A DNA stretch of 14,739 nt from Candidatus Neomicrothrix sp. UBA672 (GTDB lineage Bacteria; Actinomycetota; Acidimicrobiia; Acidimicrobiales; MedAcidi-G1): NCBI GenBank assembly GCA_002299135.1, contig DBNM01000156.1:8671-23409 (forward strand). The letters run 5' to 3'. Both the position numbers and the translations under genes were made by a program. Positions 7,389 through 14,739 of this stretch are shown here, one piece after another; position 1 is the stretch's first letter; each line of letters starts with the position of its first letter. The notes beneath the pieces were generated by a model. That model saw nothing but the letters and a program-made list of their open reading frames with translations. It had not been told where the DNA came from and made no database searches.

Positions 7389-8540
7389 ATGGATCTTTTT
7401 GAGTATCAAGGTAAAGAATTTTTCGCCGAATATGGAATGCCTGTTTCACCAGGTGAATTAGCACTTACGACCGAAGAAGCAGTAACAGCAGCAGAGAACT
7501 TGGGATGCCCAGTAATGGTAAAAGCCCAAGTTCATACCGGAGGAAGGGGCAAAGCAGGCGGTGTTAAATTCGCAGCAAGCATTGATGAAGTGTCAGAACA
7601 CGCAGAAAATATCCTTGGGCTTGATATTAACGGACATATAGTTGAGCGTCTTTGGATAGAAAAGGCTTCAGATATAGCAGAAGAGTACTATGCCTCATTT
7701 ACTTTAGATCGATCCGCAAAAAAGCATTTGGGGATGCTTTCAGCAGAAGGGGGCGTGGAAATAGAAACAGTTGCCGAAGAAAACCCAGAAGCAATAGCCA
7801 GAATTTGGGTAGATCCTGTAGAAGGACTTTCTGAAGGGAATTGCAGGAATTGGGTGAAAGAAGCGGCTTTACCTGAACAAGCGATTGAAGGTGCAGTAGA
7901 GATCCTTTTAAAACTCTATGAAGCTTATGTAGATGGAGATGCAGATCTAGTTGAAATTAATCCATTGATTTTGACGGAAGATGGAAGGGTTCATGTTCTA
8001 GACGCGAAGGTGACTTTGGATAGTAATTCAGTTTTTAGACATGAAAGTTATGTAGATTTTGATCAAACACAAACCAGAGACGAGCGTGAGACAGCGGCCC
8101 ACTCAAAGGGTTTGCAGTACGTCGGATTAGAAGGAGAAGTCGGTGTTATTGCTAACGGTGCAGGTTTAGCAATGTCTACTGTTGATGTTGTTAACCAAGT
8201 AGGCGGTCGTCCAGCAAATTTCTTAGATATTGGCGGAGGTGCAAACGCAGATGTGATGACTGCAGCATTAGAAGTAATCAATAATGATCCAGACGTTAGA
8301 GCTATTTTCATTAACATTTTTGGTGGTATTACTAGAGGTGAAGAAATAGCTAATGGAATAATCGATGCATTAGACAGAGTAGAAATACGTTCCCCGATTG
8401 TAATCAGACTTGATGGGACAAATGCAGATGAAGGTAGGGCAATTCTTGAACCACACTTGTCACAAACACTGCAAGTAGCACCCACAATGCTGGATGGAGC
8501 TGAACAAGCTGTTGCTTTAGCGAAAGGAATTAATAATTAA
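7389..8540 (+). CDS. sucC: Succinyl-CoA synthetase, beta subunit
   Basis: Beta subunit of the TCA-cycle enzyme that converts succinyl-CoA and NDP to succinate, CoA and NTP. 383 residues, normal length. It opens with MDLFEYQGKEFFAEYG. The ATP-grasp region contains KAQVHTGGRGKAGGVK (45-60), LVEINPL (187-193, with the Glu that orients the phosphohistidine loop) and the Asp of LDAKV (205). The ligase part carries FLDIGGGANA (278-287) and FINIFGGITR (307-316). The start has a good AGGAG site. The stop TAA shares one base with the sucD ATG (TAATG), so the two subunits are translationally coupled. Nucleotide preference (ATP or GTP) is not decided here. Confidence 0.97.
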   Translation: MDLFEYQGKEFFAEYGMPVSPGELALTTEEAVTAAENLGCPVMVKAQVHTGGRGKAGGVKFAASIDEVSEHAENILGLDINGHIVERLWIEKASDIAEEYYASFTLDRSAKKHLGMLSAEGGVEIETVAEENPEAIARIWVDPVEGLSEGNCRNWVKEAALPEQAIEGAVEILLKLYEAYVDGDADLVEINPLILTEDGRVHVLDAKVTLDSNSVFRHESYVDFDQTQTRDERETAAHSKGLQYVGLEGEVGVIANGAGLAMSTVDVVNQVGGRPANFLDIGGGANADVMTAALEVINNDPDVRAIFINIFGGITRGEEIANGIIDALDRVEIRSPIVIRLDGTNADEGRAILEPHLSQTLQVAPTMLDGAEQAVALAKGINN

Positions 8541-9424
8541 TGAGTATTTTTGTAAATTCAGAAACAAAAGTTATTTATCAGGGTCTAACAGGAAGTCAAG
8601 GCAAGTATTACGGATTATTAAACAGGGACTATGGAACAAAAGTTGTAGCTGGTACAAATCCAAAAAAAGCTGGGACAGATGTTGAAGGAATTCCAATCTT
8701 TGCAAGTGTTGCTGAAGCCGTTGAAGAAACAGGCGCAACAGCATCATGTATTTTCATTCCTGCTCCAGGCGTAAGAAGTGCCGTGCTCGAAGCTGCTCAA
8801 GGTGGAGTCGATTTTATTGTTGCAATAACGGAAGGAGTCCCAGCACACGACGAGGCTCTCTTCTATAACCAACTTCGTAAAGATTTTCCTAATGTTCAAC
8901 TGTTAGGCCCTAATTGTCCAGGGATCATATCGCCAGGAGAATGCAACATAGGTATCACTGCAGGCCATATAGCTCTTCCTGGTGGACCTGTAGGGATTGT
9001 AAGTCGATCCGGGACACTTACTTATCAGGCTTTACATGAACTGAAAGAGAAAGGTATAGGTTGCACAACTTGTGTTGGAATCGGCGGTGATCCAGTTCCC
9101 GGAACTTCATTTATTGATTGCTTAGCCGCTTTCGAAGCTGACCCGGAGACCAAAGCAGTCATGATGATAGGTGAAATTGGAGGAAGCGCCGAAGAAGAAG
9201 CTGCAGAATTTATTTCTAATAATATGACTAAACCTATTTCTGCTTATATAGCGGGAGTAACAGCACCACCGGGTAAAAAAATGGGGCATGCAGGAGCGAT
9301 AGTTTCAGGAGGTAAGGGTACCGCCAAAGCGAAAATGGAAGCTCTTGAAGAAGCGGGTGTCAAAGTTGGGAACAACCCGACTGAAGCTGGTGACTTAATG
9401 GCAGAAATTGTTTCCCAGCTTTGA
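8540..9424 (+). CDS. sucD: Succinyl-CoA synthetase, alpha subunit
   Basis: Alpha subunit partner of SucC, carrying CoA-binding and the phosphorylated His. 294 residues, normal length. The Rossmann CoA site is GLTGSQG (15-21), followed by NRDYGTKVVAGTNPKKAGT. GPNCPGIISPGECNIG and VSRSGTLTYQ lie in the middle, and GHAGAIVSGGKGTAKAK places the active-site His at residue 250. The first loop reads QGKYYG where many homologues have QGxFH, a mild variation. It starts inside the sucC stop codon. Confidence 0.97.
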   Translation: MSIFVNSETKVIYQGLTGSQGKYYGLLNRDYGTKVVAGTNPKKAGTDVEGIPIFASVAEAVEETGATASCIFIPAPGVRSAVLEAAQGGVDFIVAITEGVPAHDEALFYNQLRKDFPNVQLLGPNCPGIISPGECNIGITAGHIALPGGPVGIVSRSGTLTYQALHELKEKGIGCTTCVGIGGDPVPGTSFIDCLAAFEADPETKAVMMIGEIGGSAEEEAAEFISNNMTKPISAYIAGVTAPPGKKMGHAGAIVSGGKGTAKAKMEALEEAGVKVGNNPTEAGDLMAEIVSQL

Positions 9425-9448
9425 AGATTGAAATGGTACGGTCGTTCT

Positions 9449-10021
9449 ATGCGTTTGGCCGTTTTAGTCTCTGGGACAGGAAGCATTCTTGAAGCAATTT
9501 CTCATTCAGGTATAGAGATTTCTTTGGTAGTTGCCGATAGAGAATGTGAAGCGATACAACGTGCATTAGACAGAGGTTTAAATGTAGAACTTATTGAACG
9601 TTTAGACTTTGGTGAAAAATTTGATCGAGTCGCATTTACGAATCAATTAGTTAGGAAATTAGAAATAGCCGAAATTGAATTAATAGCAATGGCTGGGTTC
9701 GGAACAATTCTTGAAAAACCGATTTATGACGCTTATGCAGGAAAAGTACTAAATACGCATCCATCATTGCTTCCTGCTTTTCCGGGTTGGAACGCAGTAG
9801 AAGAGGCGATTATTGCAGGAGTTGAAGAAACAGGTTGCACCATTCATCAAGCAACACTCGAAGTTGACTCCGGTACTATTTTAGCTCAAGAAATTGTGCC
9901 TATTCTTGAAGGAGACGATACGTCTAGTTTGCATGAGAGAATAAAAAGAATTGAACGCAAATTGTATGTGAGTGTAATTAAAAGAATCATGAATGAACCA
10001 GATTATGGTTCGGTGGCATAA
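9449..10021 (+). CDS. purN: Phosphoribosylglycinamide formyltransferase
   Basis: Third step of purine synthesis: transfers formyl from 10-formyl-tetrahydrofolate to GAR. The ATG at 9449 is chosen over a TTG at 9428 because it gives the usual opening MRLAVLVSGTGS, making 190 residues. The catalytic set is complete: Asn102 and His104 in LNTHPSLLPAFPG, and Asp140 in EVDSGTILAQE. The phosphate-loop region reads GTGSILEAI where most homologues have GxGTNLQAI, so the Thr-Asn pair is replaced by Ser-Ile. The ribosome-binding site is weak, which suits readthrough from sucD 24 nt upstream. Its stop lies 10 nt before the preferred purH start and directly abuts that gene's ribosome-binding site. Confidence 0.93.
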   Translation: MRLAVLVSGTGSILEAISHSGIEISLVVADRECEAIQRALDRGLNVELIERLDFGEKFDRVAFTNQLVRKLEIAEIELIAMAGFGTILEKPIYDAYAGKVLNTHPSLLPAFPGWNAVEEAIIAGVEETGCTIHQATLEVDSGTILAQEIVPILEGDDTSSLHERIKRIERKLYVSVIKRIMNEPDYGSVA

Positions 10022-10026
10022 AGGAG
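10021..10026 (+). promoter_or_regulatory. Ribosome-binding site deciding the purH TTG start
   Basis: AAGGAG, beginning on the last base of the purN stop, with 5 nt to a TTG at 10032. It supports TTG 10032 over the upstream ATG codons at 9993 and 10005, which would overlap purN and add residues not seen in the family. Confidence 0.7.
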
Positions 10027-10031
10027 AAAAT

Positions 10032-11534
10032 TTGAATTCGTCCCGTGCTTTGTTGTCCGTCTATGACAAGACTGGAATAGTTGACTTCGCGAGAAACCTT
10101 ATTGATCTTGGATGGGAAATAATTTCATCTGGCGGAACAGCAAATCACTTGCTTGAATCTGGACTGGATGTAATTGAAGTTTCAGATTTTACAGGAGCAC
10201 AAGAAATGCTTGATGGTCGTGTGAAAACTCTTCATCCAAAGATTCATGGTGGAATTTTGGCAGACCGTTCAAATCAAGAACATCTTAAAGAATTAGAAAA
10301 TCGAGGAATAAAACCCATCGATTTGGTAGTTGTAAATCTTTATCCATTTGTAAAAGATCCCGGGATTGAATTAATAGATATAGGCGGTCCAACAATGGTT
10401 AGAGCAGCGGCGAAAAACTTTGACTCAGTTGGAGTGGTAGTAGATCCTTCCAAATATGAATCCGTAATTGATGAAATACGACAAGAAGGAAGCCTCACAC
10501 CAAAGACACGACGCGATTTAGCTAGAGATGCTTTTGCCCATACTGCTGGATACGACTCAGAGATAGTTTCATGGTTTGACGAAGGACAAGAAGAATTACC
10601 TAAGAGTTTTCATTTATCAATTGAAAAAACAGGAGAACTTAGATACGGAGAAAACCCTCATCAAGTTGGAGCTAGATACCGCTTCACAAATGCATCAAGT
10701 TGGTGGGACAAATCAATTGTTCATAGCGGGAAACCAATGTCATATTTAAACATTTTTGATACCGAAGCAGCTTGGAGGATGGTTAACCAACTCGATGACG
10801 AGCCATCTGCAGTAGTTGTAAAGCATGCTAATCCTTGTGGAGCAGCTACCGCGAAAACAATTGAAGAAGCATATAAAGCTGCACATGAGTGTGATCCGAT
10901 ATCAGCATTTGGCGGAATAGTTGCTTTAAATCGTCGAGTTACTACCGAAGTCAGCGAGAAGCTAAGTGAGATTTTCACTGAAGTGGTGATAGCCCCGTCA
11001 TATGAAGACAAAGCGGTTCAAAAGCTTAAAGAAAATACGAATTTGAGAATCATCGAAGCCGGACCTCCTACGAGTTACAAATTTGATTATCGAAATGTTG
11101 ATGGGGGTTTATTAGTGCAAACCTCTGACACACATTTAGGTGATCTCTCTGAATGGGTGGTTGTAACTGAAAGGCAACCAAATGAATCTGAATGGATTGA
11201 TCTTGAATTTGCTTGGAAAATAGTTGCCAGTGTTTCATCAAATGGAATAGTTCTGTCGAAAAACAGACAAGCAGTTGGAATTGGAGTTGGTCAACCCAAC
11301 AGAAGAGATGCTGCGCGAATCGCAACTGAAAAAGCAGCAGGTAGAGCCACAGGTGGTGCATGTGCCAGTGACGCTTTTTTTCCTTTCAGAGATGGTTTGG
11401 ACGCAGCGATCGATGCTTCAGCTAGCGCAGTTATACAACCAGGTGGATCCGTAAGAGATGACGAGGTAATAGAGGCAGCGAATGAAGCGAACCTGACAAT
11501 GGTATTTACTGGTATTCGTCATTTCCGGCACTAG
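10032..11534 (+). CDS. purH: Bifunctional AICAR formyltransferase / IMP cyclohydrolase
   Basis: Carries out the last two steps of purine synthesis, formylation of AICAR and ring closure to IMP, using 10-formyl-tetrahydrofolate. With the TTG start it has 500 residues and begins MNSSRALLSVYDKTG, as in the family. The N-terminal cyclohydrolase (MGS-like) part has SSGGTA and KTLHPKIHGGILADR (65-79). The transferase part has LRYGENPHQ (203-211) and VVVKHANPCGAA, with catalytic Lys264 and His265. SAFGGIVALNR and the C-terminal GIRHFRH are also standard. Its position between purN and folD places both folate-using purine enzymes next to the enzyme that makes their cofactor. Confidence 0.96.
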   Translation: MNSSRALLSVYDKTGIVDFARNLIDLGWEIISSGGTANHLLESGLDVIEVSDFTGAQEMLDGRVKTLHPKIHGGILADRSNQEHLKELENRGIKPIDLVVVNLYPFVKDPGIELIDIGGPTMVRAAAKNFDSVGVVVDPSKYESVIDEIRQEGSLTPKTRRDLARDAFAHTAGYDSEIVSWFDEGQEELPKSFHLSIEKTGELRYGENPHQVGARYRFTNASSWWDKSIVHSGKPMSYLNIFDTEAAWRMVNQLDDEPSAVVVKHANPCGAATAKTIEEAYKAAHECDPISAFGGIVALNRRVTTEVSEKLSEIFTEVVIAPSYEDKAVQKLKENTNLRIIEAGPPTSYKFDYRNVDGGLLVQTSDTHLGDLSEWVVVTERQPNESEWIDLEFAWKIVASVSSNGIVLSKNRQAVGIGVGQPNRRDAARIATEKAAGRATGGACASDAFFPFRDGLDAAIDASASAVIQPGGSVRDDEVIEAANEANLTMVFTGIRHFRH

Positions 11535-11539
11535 GAGGG
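11533..11539 (+). promoter_or_regulatory. Unpaired strong Shine-Dalgarno-like AGGAGGG upstream of folD
   Basis: AGGAGGG overlaps the purH stop but is 28 nt from the folD ATG, too far for direct use. No ATG, GTG or TTG lies at the usual 5-10 nt distance; a TTG at 11540 abuts it. An in-frame TAA at 11547 rules out an upstream extension of folD from this site. It may act as a ribosome standby site or be a relic. Confidence 0.35.
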
Positions 11540-11567
11540 TTGCTTTTAATCAGGTATCGTTCACCAA

Positions 11568-12425
11568 ATGGCAGCACAATTATTAGCAGGGGCGCCGGTT
11601 GCAGATTCAGTCTTAGATGACGTAAAAATACGCACTCGTTCACTAATAGAAAAAGGAATTAAACCTGGATTGGGAACAATACTTGTTGGCGAAGATTCTG
11701 CAAGTGCAGGTTATGTGAGGAAAAAACATGAAACCTGTGAAGAGGTAGGTATCGCATCACAACACATAGAGATTCCAAGTGATGCTTCTCCGACTGCTCT
11801 ACTTGAAGCTGTAAATAATTTCAATAACGATCCAGAAGTTCACGCTTACATCATTCAACATCCGGTTGCAGATGGATTTGATTTCAATACTGCTTTATCA
11901 CTAATGAATCCTGAAAAGGATGCTGATGGTCTTCACCCGGTCAATTTAGGAAAATTAGTACTTCAAGAAAAGGGTCCAGTTCCATGCACGCCAGCGGGTA
12001 TACAGGCAATACTCGTTCACTATGGGATTGAAACAGCTGGAAGACATGTAGTAGTAATTGGAAGAGGACCTACGCTTGGCCGCCCAATGGCTTTGTTAAT
12101 GTCTTCGAAAGAGCAAGGAGCTAATGCTGCAGTAACCGTTGTACATTCAGCAGTTCCTAATCTTTCAGAAATTACAAATAAAGCAGATATTGTTATTGCG
12201 GCAGTAGGAATCCCTTCTTTCGTTACTCCTGAAATGGTTCGCCCTGGTTCTGTTGTCATTAGTGGAGGAATCTCATGGGAAGGTAAAAAATTGCTTCCTG
12301 ATGTAGATGAATCTGTTGAAGAAAAAGCATCGTGGATAACTCCACGACTTGGCGGTGTGGGACCAACCACAGTTGCGATGTTGCTTCGTAACACAGTAGA
12401 AGCAGCAGAAAGAAAAATTCTCTAA
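11568..12425 (+). CDS. folD: Methylenetetrahydrofolate dehydrogenase / methenyltetrahydrofolate cyclohydrolase
   Basis: Oxidises 5,10-methylene-THF with NADP and hydrolyses the product to 10-formyl-THF, the donor for PurN and PurH. 285 residues, normal length. The expected catalytic residues are present: Tyr49 and Lys53 (YVRKK), Gln97 (IIQHP) and Asp120 (KDADG), plus PCTPAG and the cofactor loop VVVIGRGPTLGRP. Three conserved spots deviate from the common form: QLPLP is QHPVA, the VIDVG strand is VISGGISW (230-237), and the PxPGGVGP loop is PRLGGVGP (259-266). From memory, some actinobacterial FolD share this pattern, so it is probably a lineage type rather than damage. The ATG at 11568 is the first usable start after an in-frame stop at 11547. 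Confidence 0.93.
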   Translation: MAAQLLAGAPVADSVLDDVKIRTRSLIEKGIKPGLGTILVGEDSASAGYVRKKHETCEEVGIASQHIEIPSDASPTALLEAVNNFNNDPEVHAYIIQHPVADGFDFNTALSLMNPEKDADGLHPVNLGKLVLQEKGPVPCTPAGIQAILVHYGIETAGRHVVVIGRGPTLGRPMALLMSSKEQGANAAVTVVHSAVPNLSEITNKADIVIAAVGIPSFVTPEMVRPGSVVISGGISWEGKKLLPDVDESVEEKASWITPRLGGVGPTTVAMLLRNTVEAAERKIL

Positions 12426-12487
12426 TTTTTTTTTAATTACAACTCTTTAGATCCGAAAGAAGGCGTTGACCTCGATAAGGTCAAGGT
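12426..12487 (+). promoter_or_regulatory. folD-icd intergenic spacer with T-run and inverted repeat at the icd ribosome site
   Basis: Directly after the folD stop are nine T (12426-12434), preceded only by a very weak AGAA/TTCT pairing, so termination here is doubtful. TTGACCT (12466-12472) and AGGTCAA (12478-12484) form a perfect 7-bp inverted repeat with a 5-nt loop. The best ribosome-binding AAGG (12477-12480) lies in its loop and right arm, and a second AAGG (12483-12486) is almost at the ATG. The repeat could be an operator or an RNA hairpin masking the icd start. Confidence 0.45.
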
Positions 12488-13684
12488 ATGGCTGAAAAAA
12501 TAAAGATGGGTTCAAATGGAACCCTAGAAGTACCAGATGAACCAATTATCCCTTTTATCGAAGGTGACGGAACCGGAGTCGATATTTGGCCGGCTGCAAG
12601 GCATGTGTTGGATGCGGCAGCTGCTAGGCACGGACGAAAAGTTGAATGGATGGAGGTTCTTGCTGGGCAAAAAGCTTATGACGAAACAGGTGAGTGGCTT
12701 CCTCAAGAGACGATTGATGTCTTTAATGAGTATCTAATTGGGATAAAAGGGCCATTAACCACCCCTATTGGAGGTGGTTTCAGAAGTTTGAACGTGGCTT
12801 TGCGACAAATTCTTGATTTGTATGTTTGTTTAAGACCAGTTAGATGGTTCCCAGGCGTGCCTTCACCAGTTAAAGCTCCTCATTTGGTAGACATGGTTAT
12901 TTTTAGGGAAAATACTGAGGATATTTATGCAGGTCTTGAAGCTGAAGCATTCTCCCCAGAAGCTAAAAGGTTAAGAGAGTTGTTGTCTGAGAATTTTGGT
13001 TGGGAAATTAGAGAAGATTCCGGAATTGGAATAAAACCAGTGTCAAAGACAGGGTCACAACGACTTCAGAGAGCAGCGCTTCAGTACGCGGTTGATAGAG
13101 GACGAAATAGAGTCCACTGGGTTCATAAAGGAAATATTATGAAATTCACAGAAGGTGCTTTTCAAAAATGGGGTTATGAACTTGTCAAAGAAGAATTTAG
13201 TGATGAAGCAGTTGCTTGGGAAGATTGTGGTGGGGATTCTGGAGACAAAATTCTTGTTCAAGATGCGATCGCAGACATTGCTTTGCAACAAGTACTTACA
13301 CGCCCCGATGAATTTGATGTGATAGCTACAATGAATCTTAATGGCGACTATCTGTCCGATGCTTTAGCAGCACAGGTAGGTGGAATTGGTATAGCTCCCG
13401 GAGCTAATGCAAATTATGTAACTGGCCATGGAATTTTTGAAGCAACTCATGGAACAGCTCCGAAATATGCTGGTCAAGACAAAGTTAACCCCTCTTCTGT
13501 TCTTCTTTCGGGAGTTCTAATGTTCGAACACATTGGTTGGAGAGATGTAGCAGATGAGATAGTCAAAGCTCTTGAAGCAACAATTGCTGACAAAGTTGTT
13601 ACTTATGATTTTGCACGTCAAATGGAAGGTGCAACAGAAGTTAAGTGTTCAGAATTCGCACAAGCAATTGTCGACCGATTCTGA
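12488..13684 (+). CDS. icd: Isocitrate dehydrogenase, NADP-dependent (E. coli-like type I)
   Basis: TCA-cycle enzyme: isocitrate + NADP to 2-oxoglutarate + CO2 + NADPH. The 398 residues align throughout with the homodimeric E. coli enzyme. IEGDGTGVD is at 24-32. The substrate loop GGGFRSLNVALRQ has Ser100, the equivalent of the Ser that IDH kinase phosphorylates in E. coli, and Arg106. FRENTEDIYAG (139-149) and VHKGNIMKFTEG (212-223) follow. The NADP-choosing residues are intact: Lys326, Tyr327 (HGTAPKYAGQDKVNP) and Tyr373, Arg377 (TYDFARQ). Compared with E. coli, the segment before KILVQDAIAD is shortened. Many actinobacteria use other IDH types, so this form is worth noting. The next gene probably starts inside its last codons. 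Confidence 0.96.
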   Translation: MAEKIKMGSNGTLEVPDEPIIPFIEGDGTGVDIWPAARHVLDAAAARHGRKVEWMEVLAGQKAYDETGEWLPQETIDVFNEYLIGIKGPLTTPIGGGFRSLNVALRQILDLYVCLRPVRWFPGVPSPVKAPHLVDMVIFRENTEDIYAGLEAEAFSPEAKRLRELLSENFGWEIREDSGIGIKPVSKTGSQRLQRAALQYAVDRGRNRVHWVHKGNIMKFTEGAFQKWGYELVKEEFSDEAVAWEDCGGDSGDKILVQDAIADIALQQVLTRPDEFDVIATMNLNGDYLSDALAAQVGGIGIAPGANANYVTGHGIFEATHGTAPKYAGQDKVNPSSVLLSGVLMFEHIGWRDVADEIVKALEATIADKVVTYDFARQMEGATEVKCSEFAQAIVDRF

Positions 13685-14739
13685 ATCAGAACGCACAACC
13701 ATAGAAGTTGGAGAAGGTTCCAACGAAAATGGGGTTGCGAAACGTTGGTTTAGATTAGTTTTTCGTTCTATAAAAGCCCATCCGATACCACACATCATAG
13801 GAATTTCAGCAGGTAACCTTTTCTCTTTAGTCGTTGTAAGTTTCACAATTGTTTTAGGTCGTGTCACTGACAAGGTGATTATTCCAGGTCTAGATGGGGA
13901 TGGAGTAGAAGGACGAACGATTCTTGGAGGGTTTGTAGCAATAGTCATTGTTGGTCTTATAAGAGGTTTTTCGGTAATGCTAAGAAGATTTTTTAATTTC
14001 ACGGCAGTAGAGAAAACCAAACAGACTTGGAGACTTGGAATAATCGATAATATTTTGGATGCTCCAAGAGCTCATTACTGGTCAAGATCCACCGGAGAAC
14101 TTTTAGCGAGAGTAGATACTGATGTAGAAACAGCAACTTCGGTATTAATGCCTTTAGCTTTTTCAGTCTCTGTGATTTCACTTATTTTGGTTTCGTTGAT
14201 AAGTCTTTTGATAATTCATCCTTTGTTCTTCGTTGTCGCTTTGTTGCTTTTTCCTGTACTTGCAGTGTTGCAAAGGTTTTTTGTTCGCGCAGTTGAAAGT
14301 CCCGCAAGAAGAGCCCAAGCGCTCATAGGAGAAGTTTCAGAAATAGCGCATGAAAGTCTCGACGGAATAATGGTTGTTAAGACAATTGGGAGACAAAAGC
14401 AAGAACTGGATCGATTAAATGAAAAGTCACAACTTTTACGCGAAGAACGTTTAAAAATCGGATGGCATAGAGCGGTTTTCTCCCCGCTTTTATATCACCT
14501 ACCAAATTTAGGAATTCTAGTTTTACTAATGGTCGGAGCTCTGTTGGTTGACAACGGTTCAGTGACTGTTGGCGAAACTGTTCAAGCAATGGCTTTATTC
14601 ATGATTCTTACGCTTCCAGTTCAAATACTTGGTTTCATGTTTCAAGAAATGCCTCGGTCAGTAGTAGCTATGGATCGAATAGATGAAATCTTTTCAATCG
14701 AAAAAGTTCAATACGCTGAAGAAGGAAAAGTCGAAAAAC
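13668..14739 (+). CDS. ABC exporter, transmembrane domain (3' end outside window)
   Basis: The frame runs without a stop to the window end, so the nucleotide-binding domain is not seen. The best start is TTG at 13668, giving MSTDSESERTT; no ATG occurs in frame until well into the domain, at codon 104 (14 kb region, SVM). It overlaps icd by 17 nt. Membrane helices lie near residues 43-65, 85-107, 162-184, 185-205 and two more beyond 280. The cytoplasmic parts are typical of ABC type-1 exporters: WSRSTGELLARVDTDVETA (138-156), SPARRAQALIGEVSEIAHESLDGIMVVKTIGRQ (211-243) and MPRSVVAMDRIDEIF near the end. It probably works as a homo- or heterodimeric half-transporter; the substrate is unknown. 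Confidence 0.85.
   Translation, partial: MSTDSESERTTIEVGEGSNENGVAKRWFRLVFRSIKAHPIPHIIGISAGNLFSLVVVSFTIVLGRVTDKVIIPGLDGDGVEGRTILGGFVAIVIVGLIRGFSVMLRRFFNFTAVEKTKQTWRLGIIDNILDAPRAHYWSRSTGELLARVDTDVETATSVLMPLAFSVSVISLILVSLISLLIIHPLFFVVALLLFPVLAVLQRFFVRAVESPARRAQALIGEVSEIAHESLDGIMVVKTIGRQKQELDRLNEKSQLLREERLKIGWHRAVFSPLLYHLPNLGILVLLMVGALLVDNGSVTVGETVQAMALFMILTLPVQILGFMFQEMPRSVVAMDRIDEIFSIEKVQYAEEGKVEK

Noticed and set aside
9428..9448. TTG at 9428 as the purN start
   Set aside because: It adds seven residues (MKWYGRS) before the standard MRLAVLVSG opening and has no better ribosome site.
9993..10031. ATG at 9993 as the purH start
   Set aside because: It overlaps purN by 29 nt, adds 13 atypical residues and has no ribosome site, while TTG at 10032 has AAGGAG and gives the usual N-terminus.
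12405..12434. T-run after folD as an intrinsic terminator
   Set aside because: The preceding stem is only four A/T-rich pairs; too weak to call.

Overview
The window looks like a moderately AT-rich actinobacterial chromosome, by inference possibly a marine Acidimicrobiia-type lineage. Three things point there. The topoisomerase I C-terminus is built from zinc-free glycine-rich repeats. The order topA / tmk / holB, and the grouping of sucC-sucD-purN-purH-folD with icd, are actinobacterial habits. FolD also resembles actinobacterial enzymes. No rRNA, tRNA, CRISPR array, insertion sequence or phage gene was recognised. This is mostly core housekeeping DNA.

Left block (1-4415, plus strand): the 3' end of topA, an MFS transporter, thymidylate kinase (tmk) and DNA polymerase III delta' (holB). 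The last three are tightly packed, with 4-nt and 14-nt overlaps. The topA fragment is the surprise. Between two of its C-terminal repeats sits an in-frame block of about 165 residues that reads like subdomain 2B of a UvrD/PcrA helicase, including its RGIG hairpin, without any of the helicase ATPase motifs.

Middle block (4412-7320, minus strand): three genes read toward holB. They are a single-pass membrane protein with a possible Rieske-like domain, an AlaX-type alanyl-tRNA editing protein, and a PEP-utilising/phosphohistidine-domain protein without an ATP-grasp domain. The last one meets holB tail to tail through a shared TTAA, leaving no room for a terminator.

Right block (7389-14739, plus strand): sucC and sucD (succinyl-CoA synthetase), purN and purH (purine synthesis), folD (one-carbon supply), icd (NADP-type isocitrate dehydrogenase) and the first part of an ABC exporter that runs off the window. 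FolD makes the 10-formyl-tetrahydrofolate that PurN and PurH consume, and SucCD and Icd belong to the TCA cycle, so this is a joint carbon, folate and purine locus. Two starts appear to be TTG (purH, and probably the ABC gene). A small inverted repeat covers the ribosome-binding region of icd.
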